DNA of 64,000 nt from Jonesiaceae bacterium BS-20. Its GTDB lineage: Bacteria; Actinomycetota; Actinomycetes; Actinomycetales; Cellulomonadaceae. Each line of letters opens with the position of its first letter. The first letter of the stretch is position 1. The translations under genes and the position numbers were made by a program. The notes beneath the pieces were generated by a model. The model ran no database searches, was not told the origin of the DNA, and saw only the letters and a list, made by a program, of their open reading frames with translations. This document shows, piece by piece, positions 49,756 to 58,995 of this stretch. The stretch covers positions 2,232,001 through 2,296,000 of the forward strand of contig CP146203.1 of the NCBI GenBank assembly GCA_039995105.1, given 5' to 3'.

Positions 49756-50457
49756 ATGGCGTGGACCAACGGGCCTTTCCTAGGCTTTGATACCGAGACT
49801 ACCGGCGTGAGCACCGCCTCAGACCGCATAGTGACGGCCGCTCTGATTTTGCGCCAAGGCGACCAAAATATCGAGAAAACCTGGCTCCTCAACCCGGGAG
49901 TTGATATCCCCGTTGAGGCTTCCAACATCCACGGCATCACCACGGAGTATGCCCGTGAGCACGGCCAAGACCCAAAGGTTGGCCTTGAGGAAATAGCCGT
50001 TGAACTGGTAAAACACCTGGAAACTCAGTCCCCTGTGGTTGCCTTCAACGCGACATTCGACATCAGCATCTTAGACGCCGAGCTCGTACGGCACGGGCTT
50101 ACGCCGGTTTCTGCGCGGCTCGCCAACGGGTGGAGCCCAGTCATTGACCCGCTTGTGATTGACCGTGCGGTCGACCGGTGGCGCAAGGGAAAACGCAAAC
50201 TTGTTGACCTATGTGCCCACTACGGTGTGGATGAAACTGGCACTTTGCACACCGCGGACGCAGACGTCGCTGCGACCTTGGATGTGTTGGACCTCATCAT
50301 TGCAAAATACCCGGAACTCGCCCAAATGACACTGGCCGACCTGCACTCCTACCAGGAACGGGCACATCACCAGTGGGCCACCAGCTTCAACCAGTATCTA
50401 ACCAAGATTGGCCGTCCCGCAGATGTGGGCACCACTTGGCTCAGCGCCGAGGGCTAA
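49756..50457 (+). CDS. DEDDh 3'-5' exonuclease (DNA polymerase III epsilon-like)
   Basis: 233 residues. The exonuclease domain has GFDTETTGVSTASDRIV (Exo I, D12 and E14), FNATFDISILD (Exo II) and HTADADVAATLDVLDLI (Exo III with His and Asp), i.e. all DEDDh metal ligands. NIHGITTEYA is typical of the DnaQ family. No BRCT domain is present. ATG 49756 follows AAGGAG with 6 nt spacing, so the longer frame from 49702 is rejected. It could be a proofreading subunit, RNase T-like or general repair exonuclease; this cannot be decided here. Confidence 0.88.
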   Translation: MAWTNGPFLGFDTETTGVSTASDRIVTAALILRQGDQNIEKTWLLNPGVDIPVEASNIHGITTEYAREHGQDPKVGLEEIAVELVKHLETQSPVVAFNATFDISILDAELVRHGLTPVSARLANGWSPVIDPLVIDRAVDRWRKGKRKLVDLCAHYGVDETGTLHTADADVAATLDVLDLIIAKYPELAQMTLADLHSYQERAHHQWATSFNQYLTKIGRPADVGTTWLSAEG

Positions 50458-50521
50458 GCCAGCAACAGGTTGAGTGTTGCGCTGTGCCCGATACTGCGTA
50501 GCGTTCGATACTGCGCAGTGT

Positions 50522-51481
50522 TTAGTCTTGCCACATGCTCAGTGTCCTGCTGGACGTGAACTTTCTGGTGGCCCCGGTAACGGGATCATCAAACTCGATC
50601 GTTTTGGCAAGCAGCTGTAGCGGGTTGCGATAGTCGTCCATCTCAACCTGGTAGAACTCAGGGTAGTAATTGTCATGCAAAATCCCTACGCCAAGACCCG
50701 CCATGTGCAGGCGCAGTTGATGGGTCTTACCGGTGTGCGGAAAAAGGTCATACAGCCCAATAACCTCGTGACCGCAGTGCCCTGCCGGGTCTACCGTCTT
50801 TTGGGCTGCCAAAGTGACGAGTGTTTCTGTGTTGGGCTCCCCCGCAACCGTTTCTGCCTGCATGACACCGCGTTCTTTGTGGATCCTTGTGCGGACCGTA
50901 GCCGGAAGTTCCAGGCCATCGCGGACACCGGCAACCGCCTGATAAGACTTCAGCACGGTGCGGTGGGCAAACATCTCGTGATACGCCCGGCGCAGCTCGG
51001 CTCGCTTGGTGAAAACAAGAACCCCCGCGGTCAAGCGATCAAGGCGGTGCGCAGGGCTCAGCTCATCAATCCCAAACTGGCGCCGCAGCCGTACCAAGGC
51101 CGATTCCACAATGTATGCGCCCTTTGGGGTGGTGGCCAGGAAGTGCGGTTTATCGATGACCAAAAGATCGTCATCCTCGTGGATGATCTCGATCTCGTAA
51201 GGCACCCGCTTCTCTGGAACGGGATCCCGATACAAGAAAATCAGCGAGCCCGCCCGGTATGGCGAGTCCATGGTGTACTTGCGGCCCAACTCATCAACAA
51301 TTTCACCGGCTGCCATCTTTGCGGCCAGGTTTACGGCATCGTAAGCGAAGCGGTCTTGCAAGTAGCCAATGACGGTAGCCGCGGGAACCGGGTCGCCCGG
51401 TTGCGGGTGCGGCATTTGCAACCGCACGGGATTCAAACCGTCCCGAATAGGAAGTGGGGCCGGCTGCTTCTTGCGTCCCAT
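50522..51481 (-). CDS. RluA family pseudouridine synthase
   Basis: 319 residues. The RluA catalytic motif AHRLDRLTAGVLVFTK contains D148 as the nucleophile for converting uridine to pseudouridine. KSYQAVAGV, LYDLFPHTGKTHQLRLHMAGLG and ILHDNYYPE are the later family motifs. It lacks an S4 domain and has a basic N-terminus. The target (23S rRNA or tRNA) is not deducible. ATG 51481 follows AAGGAG with 7 nt spacing and is preferred to 51496. It is convergent with the exonuclease gene. Confidence 0.9.
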   Translation of the reverse strand: MGRKKQPAPLPIRDGLNPVRLQMPHPQPGDPVPAATVIGYLQDRFAYDAVNLAAKMAAGEIVDELGRKYTMDSPYRAGSLIFLYRDPVPEKRVPYEIEIIHEDDDLLVIDKPHFLATTPKGAYIVESALVRLRRQFGIDELSPAHRLDRLTAGVLVFTKRAELRRAYHEMFAHRTVLKSYQAVAGVRDGLELPATVRTRIHKERGVMQAETVAGEPNTETLVTLAAQKTVDPAGHCGHEVIGLYDLFPHTGKTHQLRLHMAGLGVGILHDNYYPEFYQVEMDDYRNPLQLLAKTIEFDDPVTGATRKFTSSRTLSMWQD

Positions 51482-51573
51482 GAACCGCTCCTTCAAGTTA
51501 ACTTTTTGCTACCGCGCAAGGACGCGCACAACATTGTTGTGGGGCAGGTTTGCTGAATGATCCCCACAAAGCA

Positions 51574-51604
51574 ATCAGGTGGCCTCCAATGGAAGCCACC
51601 TGAT
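51574..51604 (-). terminator. guaB terminator
   Basis: ATCAGGTGGC / GCCACCTGAT, a 10-bp stem with an 11-nt loop, 20 nt beyond the guaB stop. On the minus strand it is followed by TGCTTTGTG. Confidence 0.75.
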
Positions 51605-51623
51605 CAATAATCAAGATTCGAGT

Positions 51624-53156
<1,533 letters not shown>

Positions 53157-53231
53157 CGTGTTTTTCACCCGGCAATGCGATGGTACTGAGCCTATTGAGA
53201 TGAGAACCACGTATGAGTTGGCACATACCGG

Positions 53232-54386
53232 TCATCTCAGATGCTCGAGTGATACCAACCTAGTTTGGTCTTGCCAATAGTCAGAACCAAAGCTCGGGTT
53301 GTTCGCGATCGCAACAATCTCATGAAAAAGTGCAGCAAAACTTCGAATCTTGGAGACCTGAGGCACCTGTAATGACGGCGCCAGAGGTTCGCTGCCACCG
53401 AGCCCAATAAAAATGGGCAACTGTGGGTAGTGTGAAATGAGCTGCTCCAGCAGCTCCGTATTGGGAGGCCGTTGGTCAGCCACGTATACCGCAGCCACCG
53501 GGCGGGCCATCGCCACTAACTCAACTATTGACTTAGGAGACTCCGGACCGGAGACCAAGCGCCCATTCACGTTACCGCCCACCAGGGCCGCGGCTAGAAC
53601 ATGGGCGGATAGTGAGAGCCGCTCGCTATCTGGAGTAAAGACCAAAACCATATCCCGCAACTTGGAAGGGTGCCCGGCAAATACTCCGCTATCGTCGCGG
53701 GTAATACGTTGCAACTGCTCAAGAACAATTCGAAAAACCAGCATCTTGGGCGACTGCCCGGGGGTAGCTAGCACAGTATGGCTAGCGATGCGCTCAAGGG
53801 CCGGGCGCACCAATCGCTTCCACCATTGGATCAGATCCGCATTGGGCTCAACCCACAAAGCGGCGGAGCAGGCATCGTAATCGTCGTGCAGGGCAGCAGA
53901 GACCACATCTGCACACCGCGCCTGCCACGGGTTGGTTGGAGCCCCGTTGGCCACCCGCAGATGATTGATCGAGGTGACCGTTGCGTGCCGAACAGGCTCA
54001 ATAACCTTGATCTCCGACTCCTGCTCGATGAGGGTGCCTTCGGTTGACTTAAGGACCTCCGCTTGCAGATCTTGTTCGAGCTGTCGGGAATCGATCTCGC
54101 CGAGATCGGCTGCGAGGGCACAACTGGCCGCTTGGGCGCTCGTTACTCCCCTGAAGATCCACAGGCGCATGAGTGACAGTCGCAATACATCGTCATGGCT
54201 ATAACGGCGGTGCGCCCCCGTTTGGTGCATGCTCGGACCGAGCCCATACCGACGGTCCCACGTACGTAGGGTCGCCGGGGCGACAGCTATTCGTTTCGCC
54301 ACGGCAGCCACTGACAAGTGCTGCTGGCCGAACACGGCGCTCGTTGGGGACTCGGTTGTTGTTCCGCCATCTTTCACATTGGTCAT
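53232..54386 (-). CDS. MerR-type regulator with B12-binding-like C-terminus
   Basis: 384 residues. A MerR-like helix-turn-helix lies at about 22-85 (HLSVAAVAKRIAVAPATLRTWDRRYGLGPS ... GAHRRYSHDDVLRL). A helical region and then an alpha/beta domain with MVLVFTPDSERLSLSAHVLAAALVGGNVNG follow. The latter matches the fold of B12-binding domains of the CarH/LitR type, but the cobalamin-coordinating DxHxxG motif is not seen, so it may sense something else or act as a structural domain. ATG 54386 has AAGG 8 nt before it; the frame opens 24 codons further. It is divergent from whiB across a long intergenic region with an 18-bp palindrome. Confidence 0.75.
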   Translation of the reverse strand: MTNVKDGGTTTESPTSAVFGQQHLSVAAVAKRIAVAPATLRTWDRRYGLGPSMHQTGAHRRYSHDDVLRLSLMRLWIFRGVTSAQAASCALAADLGEIDSRQLEQDLQAEVLKSTEGTLIEQESEIKVIEPVRHATVTSINHLRVANGAPTNPWQARCADVVSAALHDDYDACSAALWVEPNADLIQWWKRLVRPALERIASHTVLATPGQSPKMLVFRIVLEQLQRITRDDSGVFAGHPSKLRDMVLVFTPDSERLSLSAHVLAAALVGGNVNGRLVSGPESPKSIVELVAMARPVAAVYVADQRPPNTELLEQLISHYPQLPIFIGLGGSEPLAPSLQVPQVSKIRSFAALFHEIVAIANNPSFGSDYWQDQTRLVSLEHLR

Positions 54387-54519
54387 CTTTGAGACCTTAG
54401 AACCGGCTGGATTACGTTCCATAAGTTTTATAGTGCCTAACTTTTGAGACACTCGCACCTTTTACCTTGTGCATTCAGCCAGACCAACAGCCATTTTGAG
54501 ACAGTTTCTCCAGATCTTG

Positions 54520-54537
54520 AGAAGGAACGTTCCTTCT
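54520..54537. promoter_or_regulatory. 18-bp perfect palindrome between MerR-type gene and whiB
   Basis: AGAAGGAACGTTCCTTCT is its own reverse complement and lies about 135 nt before the MerR-type ATG and 260 nt before the whiB ATG. It has the size and symmetry of a binding site for a dimeric MerR-type protein, so autoregulation is plausible. The rest of this 412-nt gap is A/T-rich and has no other gene. Confidence 0.55.
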
Positions 54538-54715
54538 AACAAACCTTCACAATCTCAAATTACGGATTTTTGTGACCGAAACATAATGCAGACCTGCAAC
54601 AACACCGATCATTCGCGCCAATACCTCGTCAAGTTTGTTTTTCTATCACCTTATTCCCTTTGAACAGGGGGTGACGAGATATAGATTCAAATTAGGCTTT
54701 ATGCTCCCACAAGGC

Positions 54716-54802
54716 ATGAAAGGAGGTTGCTTAGACACATCTACAACAGACGCTCAACACTTCAGCCGACTCTTCTGTCACAAGTTGAGGGAATCAAGAT
54801 GA
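54716..54802 (+). other. Possible upstream ORF coupled to whiB
   Basis: A 28-residue-class frame starting MKGGCLDTSTTDAQ runs directly into the whiB start, sharing ATGA. The start ATG overlaps AAGGAGG, so its own binding site is poor. It may be a translational regulator of whiB or chance. Confidence 0.25.
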
Positions 54803-55089
54803 CTGATGTTTCACGCCTTCCGGGCCCTGTAATGGATCTATGGGAATGGCAGTATCAAGGGGCCTGTCGCGATGCCGAGGCCACATTATTCTTTCACCCC
54901 GAAGGTGAGCGCGGCGCCGCGCGGCGCCGCCGAATCGAGCAAGCAAAAGCAATTTGTACCGGCTGTCCTGTACTGCAACAATGCCGTGATCAAGCCTTAG
55001 CAATTCGTGAGCCCTACGGAATCTGGGGCGGACTCAGCGAAGAAGAACGCTCCCAAATCTTGGCCAAGCGCCAAGCGGGCCTCGCGTAA
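54799..55089 (+). CDS. WhiB family iron-sulfur transcription factor (WhiB2-like)
   Basis: 96 residues. Four cysteines C23, C53, C56 and C62 (GACRD, CTGCPVLQQC) would bind a [4Fe-4S] cluster. The G[I/V]WGG turn at 74-78 and a basic C-terminus (LAKRQAGLA) complete the family pattern. WEWQYQGACRDAEATLFFHPEGERG resembles WhiB2/WhmD-type members associated with cell division, so that class is inferred. GAGGGAA precedes ATG 54799. A frame extending to a TTG at 54727 lacks similarity to the family. Terminator directly downstream. Confidence 0.92.
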   Translation: MTDVSRLPGPVMDLWEWQYQGACRDAEATLFFHPEGERGAARRRRIEQAKAICTGCPVLQQCRDQALAIREPYGIWGGLSEEERSQILAKRQAGLA

Positions 55090-55092
55090 TCT

Positions 55093-55136
55093 CTAGTTGT
55101 CAGCAAGCCACCACGTTGTGGCTTGCTGACAACTAG
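55093..55136. terminator. whiB terminator, 19-bp stem
   Basis: CTAGTTGTCAGCAAGCCAC and its exact inverted copy with a 6-nt loop, 3 nt after the whiB stop. It also lies 40 nt beyond the stop of the convergent membrane-protein gene. Confidence 0.85.
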
Positions 55137-55175
55137 GTGCGACCAAGCTGAGACTCGCTGATACGGATGAAATTG

Positions 55176-55697
55176 CTAGCTCCGCGCCTGTTCCGCGCGT
55201 GCAGGTAGCCTTGGCGAGATAATTGTTTCGTTGCGTCGAAACCTAGCGAGCAACGTTTTCCCCAAGATTCCAATCGAGAAAACCAAGATAGTAAGAGTAG
55301 CAAGGCTTGAACCGCCTTCCTCCAACCAGCCGCGCCACCCAGGCAAGACCCCGACAACAATCCCAGAACCAGTAGACCTGCCTCCCTCTAGGAAGAAAGA
55401 TCCGGCAACCAAAGCACAGGTCACTACGATAAATGAAATTACTGAGACAACGGGAAGTGAAGAAGGCTGAGTGCGTAGCCCCGCGGTAACCGCGTAGAAG
55501 AGCGCACAACTGATCACTGCGGAAGCAAGCAGCATCAAGACTGGGACTTGAACGGTTTTGACACCAACTACATCATTATTCAAATTGAAGACCGCACCGC
55601 TGCGGTGTCCGATCGATTGAACTGCCGCAATACCATTGATAACTACAAGCAGAGCGCTTAAGAGCGCCCCGTAAAGAGCGAAACCAAGATTCTTCAT
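55176..55697 (-). CDS. Four-span membrane protein, unknown function
   Basis: 173 residues with spans near 6-28, 54-77, 88-108 and 135-155. The tail RRNETIISPRLPARAEQARS is basic and hydrophilic. No family motif is recognised. ATG 55697 has AAGGTGG 6 nt upstream and is preferred to the GTG three codons before. It belongs to a block of unrecognised minus-strand genes between whiB and groES that is more A/T-rich than its surroundings, which may point to horizontal acquisition. Confidence 0.65.
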   Translation of the reverse strand: MKNLGFALYGALLSALLVVINGIAAVQSIGHRSGAVFNLNNDVVGVKTVQVPVLMLLASAVISCALFYAVTAGLRTQPSSLPVVSVISFIVVTCALVAGSFFLEGGRSTGSGIVVGVLPGWRGWLEEGGSSLATLTILVFSIGILGKTLLARFRRNETIISPRLPARAEQARS

Positions 55698-55709
55698 TTG
55701 CGCCACCTT

Positions 55710-55793
55710 TCAGGGTGCGGCGTTGGAACTCGACATATTTGCCGCAATGCGAATGGCAACGAGCACCTTTATATCCCGCTCGTTAACCTCCAT
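55710..55793 (-). CDS. Possible 27-residue peptide
   Basis: MEVNERDIKVLVAIRIAANM followed by seven more residues; its stop lies 12 nt before the next gene's ATG. No strong ribosome binding site. Longer overlapping frames look like noise. Kept only as a possibility because of its tight spacing to the following gene. Confidence 0.25.
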   Translation of the reverse strand: MEVNERDIKVLVAIRIAANMSSSNAAP

Positions 55794-55935
55794 TGGTCTG
55801 AGTAATAACTTCCAGCCTATCTGACACCAGAAGGCAACGCCAAGGTCATGGGAACACCAAGAAATAGTTTTGACCGCAGTTGGAAATGGGCTTGGTGGAC
55901 TCTTGCGGTGATCTAACGCTGACGGGCGAGACTTG

Positions 55936-56394
55936 TCATTGTGGTAGCGCAAGAAACATGAAGACCACAAATCCGATTGAAGAAACCAAAGCCATGTATT
56001 CCAGTCCCCTTCCCCAGATCCATATGTTCCGCGCTTTGGTATATGGCCGTTTGTTGTACGGAGCTGAGGAGAGTTGAAAGCAAGCTGCCGTAATCATAAA
56101 AATTGGCCAAATCAGAAGAAGTTTTAGAATGGTGATCACCGTCTGAACGTCTGCAAAGAGCTTCCACGCCAGATAGAGCACGCTACCTGAGACAAGGGCA
56201 TGGAATCCATAGACCTTCCCCATCTTCCATGCCCCATCCTCTAAAGTGTTCGGGCTGGAAACCCCTAGCGTGAAGGCATAGAAAATCTTGTCAAGCGTCT
56301 TCTTGGAGCCGAAGGGCCACCGCATGGCCAGCCAGAGTCCAATTCTTGGTTGATAGCTTGGGGCATATTCTTTAGCAAACTTTGCCTTTTCCAA
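55936..56394 (-). CDS. Membrane protein, unknown function
   Basis: 152 residues with three probable spans (VYGFHALVSGSVLYLAWKL, VITILKLLLIWPIFMITAACF and GLEYMALVSSIGFVVFMFLA). The 60-residue N-terminal part is soluble and basic (EKAKFAKEYAPSYQPRIGLWLAMRWPFGSKK). Start is uncertain: the frame begins with a TTG after AGGA, and the next Met is 23 residues in. No homologous family is recognised. It lies in the A/T-richer block; about 140 nt separate it from the next gene, with only the doubtful 27-residue frame between. Confidence 0.55.
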   Translation of the reverse strand: MEKAKFAKEYAPSYQPRIGLWLAMRWPFGSKKTLDKIFYAFTLGVSSPNTLEDGAWKMGKVYGFHALVSGSVLYLAWKLFADVQTVITILKLLLIWPIFMITAACFQLSSAPYNKRPYTKARNIWIWGRGLEYMALVSSIGFVVFMFLALPQ

Positions 56395-56596
56395 TTCCTG
56401 CTTACGTCCTTACAAGTTTCAGGCAGCAAGTTCTTGGCAAGAACCGCCGATCGCTCACACAATCATCCGCTCTGCTAGCCAAGGCAATACTTTGTCAGGA
56501 ATCATTGTGCTGATCGTATCGATCCACCTTCCATCCTGCGGCAACATCGGTGTGCCACGGTGCAGCATGATGTAACCGGAGGCTGAGTTTCCCAAC
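56395..56596. other. Short intergenic stretch in the A/T-rich block
   Basis: About 200 nt without a supported gene; promoters for the minus-strand membrane protein are expected. Nothing else recognised. Confidence 0.4.
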
Positions 56597-57019
56597 CTAG
56601 TCGAGCAGCTCAAACCTTACACCGCGGGCGTGCATCTGGACTGTCACACAGTTGGTTTCGAACTCGAGATTGAATTTCGGGGATTCAAAGAACGTTGGGC
56701 CGTAGGTAAGACTTTCAAATTCTAGGAACTTCATCTGTTCAAACACATACTGGTCAGATTCAATACTCAAATTGCGCAGCGAGAACAGGCTCAGCCTGCA
56801 GAACCGTTTTTCTGGAATCAGGAAGAGTCCCACCTGTATTTGTTGCTGGTGGATATCCAGGGTGAGGCCCGTCAAGTCGGCCATGTTGTAGATATCAATA
56901 ACACCGAAGGCCTCGGTATCAAGTTCGATGCCTCTTGAAACTTCCGGGAAAGTCCGCAGTCCCTCAAGCAAGAGCTCGGGTTCCTCTACCTTTTGGGTTA
57001 GCACCGGTGGATCACCCAA
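56597..57019 (-). CDS. Unrecognised soluble protein, possibly frameshifted at the start
   Basis: 140 residues from a TTG, mostly beta-strand in character (TEAFGVIDIYNMADLTGLTLDIHQQQIQVGLFLIPEKRF, LEFETNCVTVQMHARGVRF). No family recognised; small immunity-like proteins can look like this but there is no toxin next to it. No ATG start is available. The same frame stays open upstream for about 33 codons without a start, while a neighbouring frame beginning TTG at about 57112 (MKNQFRGAGDNVIQQSG) reads up to the TTG region and could join by a one-base shift. The gene may therefore be damaged or start further upstream. Confidence 0.4.
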   Translation of the reverse strand: MGDPPVLTQKVEEPELLLEGLRTFPEVSRGIELDTEAFGVIDIYNMADLTGLTLDIHQQQIQVGLFLIPEKRFCRLSLFSLRNLSIESDQYVFEQMKFLEFESLTYGPTFFESPKFNLEFETNCVTVQMHARGVRFELLD

Positions 57020-57171
57020 GGCTTGAAGGCCTGCGGCTCGCCGCCTGGGCCAAATACCAAATTTCGATGCCGCTTTGCTGAATAACGTTGTCTCCTGCCC
57101 CGCGGAACTGATTTTTCAAAATTCTTTCAGGCCCAACTGATTACAACAAGAATAAGCGAGACAGGCATCGA

Positions 57172-57214
57172 AAAAGCCGGGATCCACAGTCTAAAACTGC
57201 GGATCCCGGCTTTT
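57172..57214 (-). terminator. groES terminator
   Basis: AAAAGCCGGGATCC and its exact inverted copy, with inner CAGT/ACTG pairing, 18 nt after the groES stop. On the minus strand it ends in TTTTT. It separates groES from the genes downstream, so groEL is not co-transcribed. Confidence 0.9.
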
Positions 57215-57232
57215 AGGAAAGCTTAAAAGTTA

Positions 57233-57526
57233 TCAGGCGATAACTGCGAGCACGTCGCGAGCTGACAGGATGAGGAATTCCTCACCGTTGTACTTCACCT
57301 CGGTGCCGCCGTACTTGGAGTAGATAACCTTGTCGCCGACAGCTACGTCGACTGGAACGCGGTTACCGCGCTCGTCGATGCGGCCTGGGCCAACAGCTAG
57401 TACTTCGCCCTCTTGTGGCTTTTCCTTAGCGGTGTCAGGGATGACAAGACCAGATGGTGTTGTTAGCTCGACCTCGAGGGTCTTAACAACAATCCGGTCC
57501 TCGAGCGGCTTGATGGAGACCGACAC
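57233..57526 (-). CDS. groES: Co-chaperonin GroES
   Basis: 97 residues. [20 protein letters not shown], the mobile loop around [27 protein letters not shown] and the end [18 protein letters not shown] are typical of Cpn10. It caps the GroEL ring. GTG 57526 follows AAAGGGTGG by about 5 nt, so the longer frame to 57574 is rejected. A CIRCE operator lies upstream at 57645-57671. Unlike the usual groES-groEL operon there is no groEL downstream; a terminator and unrelated genes follow. Confidence 0.97.
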   Translation of the reverse strand: MSVSIKPLEDRIVVKTLEVELTTPSGLVIPDTAKEKPQEGEVLAVGPGRIDERGNRVPVDVAVGDKVIYSKYGGTEVKYNGEEFLILSARDVLAVIA

Positions 57527-57644
57527 GCGGACCACCCTTTCGCAGAGTAAGTGAATAACGGATAGGCAGTGCATTGGCTGTCACGTTGTCGTCGCGGTGT
57601 CAACGAGTCAGGTTCAATGCTCTAGTGACTAATTTAGGCCCCAG

Positions 57645-57671
57645 TTAGCACTCGGTCAAGGCGAGTGCCAA
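57645..57671. promoter_or_regulatory. CIRCE operator (HrcA binding site)
   Basis: TTAGCACTC, 9-nt spacer, GAGTGCCAA. This matches the CIRCE consensus TTAGCACTC-N9-GAGTGCTAA except for one base. It lies about 120 nt before the groES start, consistent with HrcA-controlled heat-shock expression. Confidence 0.92.
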
Positions 57672-57750
57672 TAATCATGGGAGGTTCCGTTGACAGTGAA
57701 CATTTTGGACCCCGATGCGGGGAAAACCGGTTACGTGACAGGATGAACCA

Positions 57751-58986
57751 ATGGAAACGAGCTTGTCGCAACTTCTTACCCCACAGGGCCTGGCGCTCCT
57801 AGATTCCCTTGAGGAATACTCCGAGGACTCGGCTTTGACTATGAGCTCGAGGTTGCGCAGTGCGGGCCATTCGGCCGAGTTAGTTTCCCAACTGTTGACC
57901 CAGGCTAAGTTGCGGGCCAAAGCTGAAGCAAAGTTTGGCCCCTTTGCCGGCCGTATGCTGTTTACTTCAGCCGGCTTGGAGCAGGCCACCCGGCTTTCCA
58001 CCGCCGTGCACCACGCCCAGCGCTACCTGACCGCAGGAGTCACCAAGGTTGCTGACCTGACCTGCGGTATTGGTGCAGACTCCATGGCTTTTGCAGCCTT
58101 GGGGTTGTCCGTGCACGCGACCGATATTGACCCAAGTACCGCGCTTATTGCGGCCCATAACTTGGCTCCATTTCCGGAAGCAGCCGTGGCCAATGCGGAT
58201 GGACTGGCAAGCGATTTTGCCGCACTCGGGGTCAACGGCATTTACGCAGACCCGGCGCGGCGAACCGGGGCGGGCAAACGGATCTTCGATCCCAAGGATT
58301 ACGCCCCGGCGCTCGATAGCGTGTGGGATCTACGCGCCCAGGTCCCAGCCGTTGGCATCAAGGTGGGCCCGGGTATTCACCACGACGCTCTGCCCGCCGA
58401 TTGCGAGGCCCAGTGGATTTCCAGCAACGGTGACGTCGTTGAAGCCGGCCTTTGGTTTGGCCCGCTAGCCACGCACATGGGCCGGGGCGCTCTGTTATTG
58501 ACCGACAATGACGGCAAGCAGGGGTCTCGCGCTTACGTGGGCCACGGCCCCGACACCCAAGCAGGCGCGGCGTCAGGCCCACAAGATTTGGGCAAGTATG
58601 TCTTTGAGCCCGACGGCGCGGTCATAAGGGCGGGGTTAGTTGCCGATGCCGCACTCGATTTTGGTGGCTCGCTGTTAGACCCGACGATTGCTTACTTCAC
58701 GTCGGATCGCCTCAATGATGGTTCGGGCCATAGCGTTCCACTGGCCCGCGGATACGAGGTTCACGATGTACTGCCGTATAGCGTTAAGCCGTTGCGGGCG
58801 TACCTGCGGGCGCGAAACATTGGCCGGGTCACGATCAAAAAGCGGGGCATCTCCGTTACCCCGGAGCAACTTCGCCCACAGTTGAACCTGAAAGGTGACC
58901 AAGAGTGCACTATCATCTTGACCCGGATAGGTAATTCCAAATACGCGATTATTGCCCAGCCGGTTATTCCAAACGGCGCGAGTTAA
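57751..58986 (+). CDS. SAM-dependent methyltransferase with THUMP-like domain
   Basis: 411 residues. The N-terminal region (1-90) is helical; the Rossmann methyltransferase core follows, with VADLTCGIGADSMAFAALG as the SAM-binding loop, HATDIDPSTALIAAHNL as motif II and GIYADPARRTG as the catalytic DPAR motif. The C-terminal domain (about 300-400) with LRAYLRARNIGRVTIKKRG corresponds to the THUMP-like fold, found in actinobacterial proteins related to RNA methylation. The substrate is unknown. ATG 57751 is preceded by ACAGGATGAACCA. It is 9 nt from the following ligase gene, forming an operon. Divergent from groES. Confidence 0.87.
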   Translation: METSLSQLLTPQGLALLDSLEEYSEDSALTMSSRLRSAGHSAELVSQLLTQAKLRAKAEAKFGPFAGRMLFTSAGLEQATRLSTAVHHAQRYLTAGVTKVADLTCGIGADSMAFAALGLSVHATDIDPSTALIAAHNLAPFPEAAVANADGLASDFAALGVNGIYADPARRTGAGKRIFDPKDYAPALDSVWDLRAQVPAVGIKVGPGIHHDALPADCEAQWISSNGDVVEAGLWFGPLATHMGRGALLLTDNDGKQGSRAYVGHGPDTQAGAASGPQDLGKYVFEPDGAVIRAGLVADAALDFGGSLLDPTIAYFTSDRLNDGSGHSVPLARGYEVHDVLPYSVKPLRAYLRARNIGRVTIKKRGISVTPEQLRPQLNLKGDQECTIILTRIGNSKYAIIAQPVIPNGAS

Positions 58987-58995
58987 GGACCGATC

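Noticed and set aside
55710-55970. 86-codon minus-strand frame
   Set aside because: The N-terminal two thirds look random; only the last 27 codons were kept as a low-confidence possibility.
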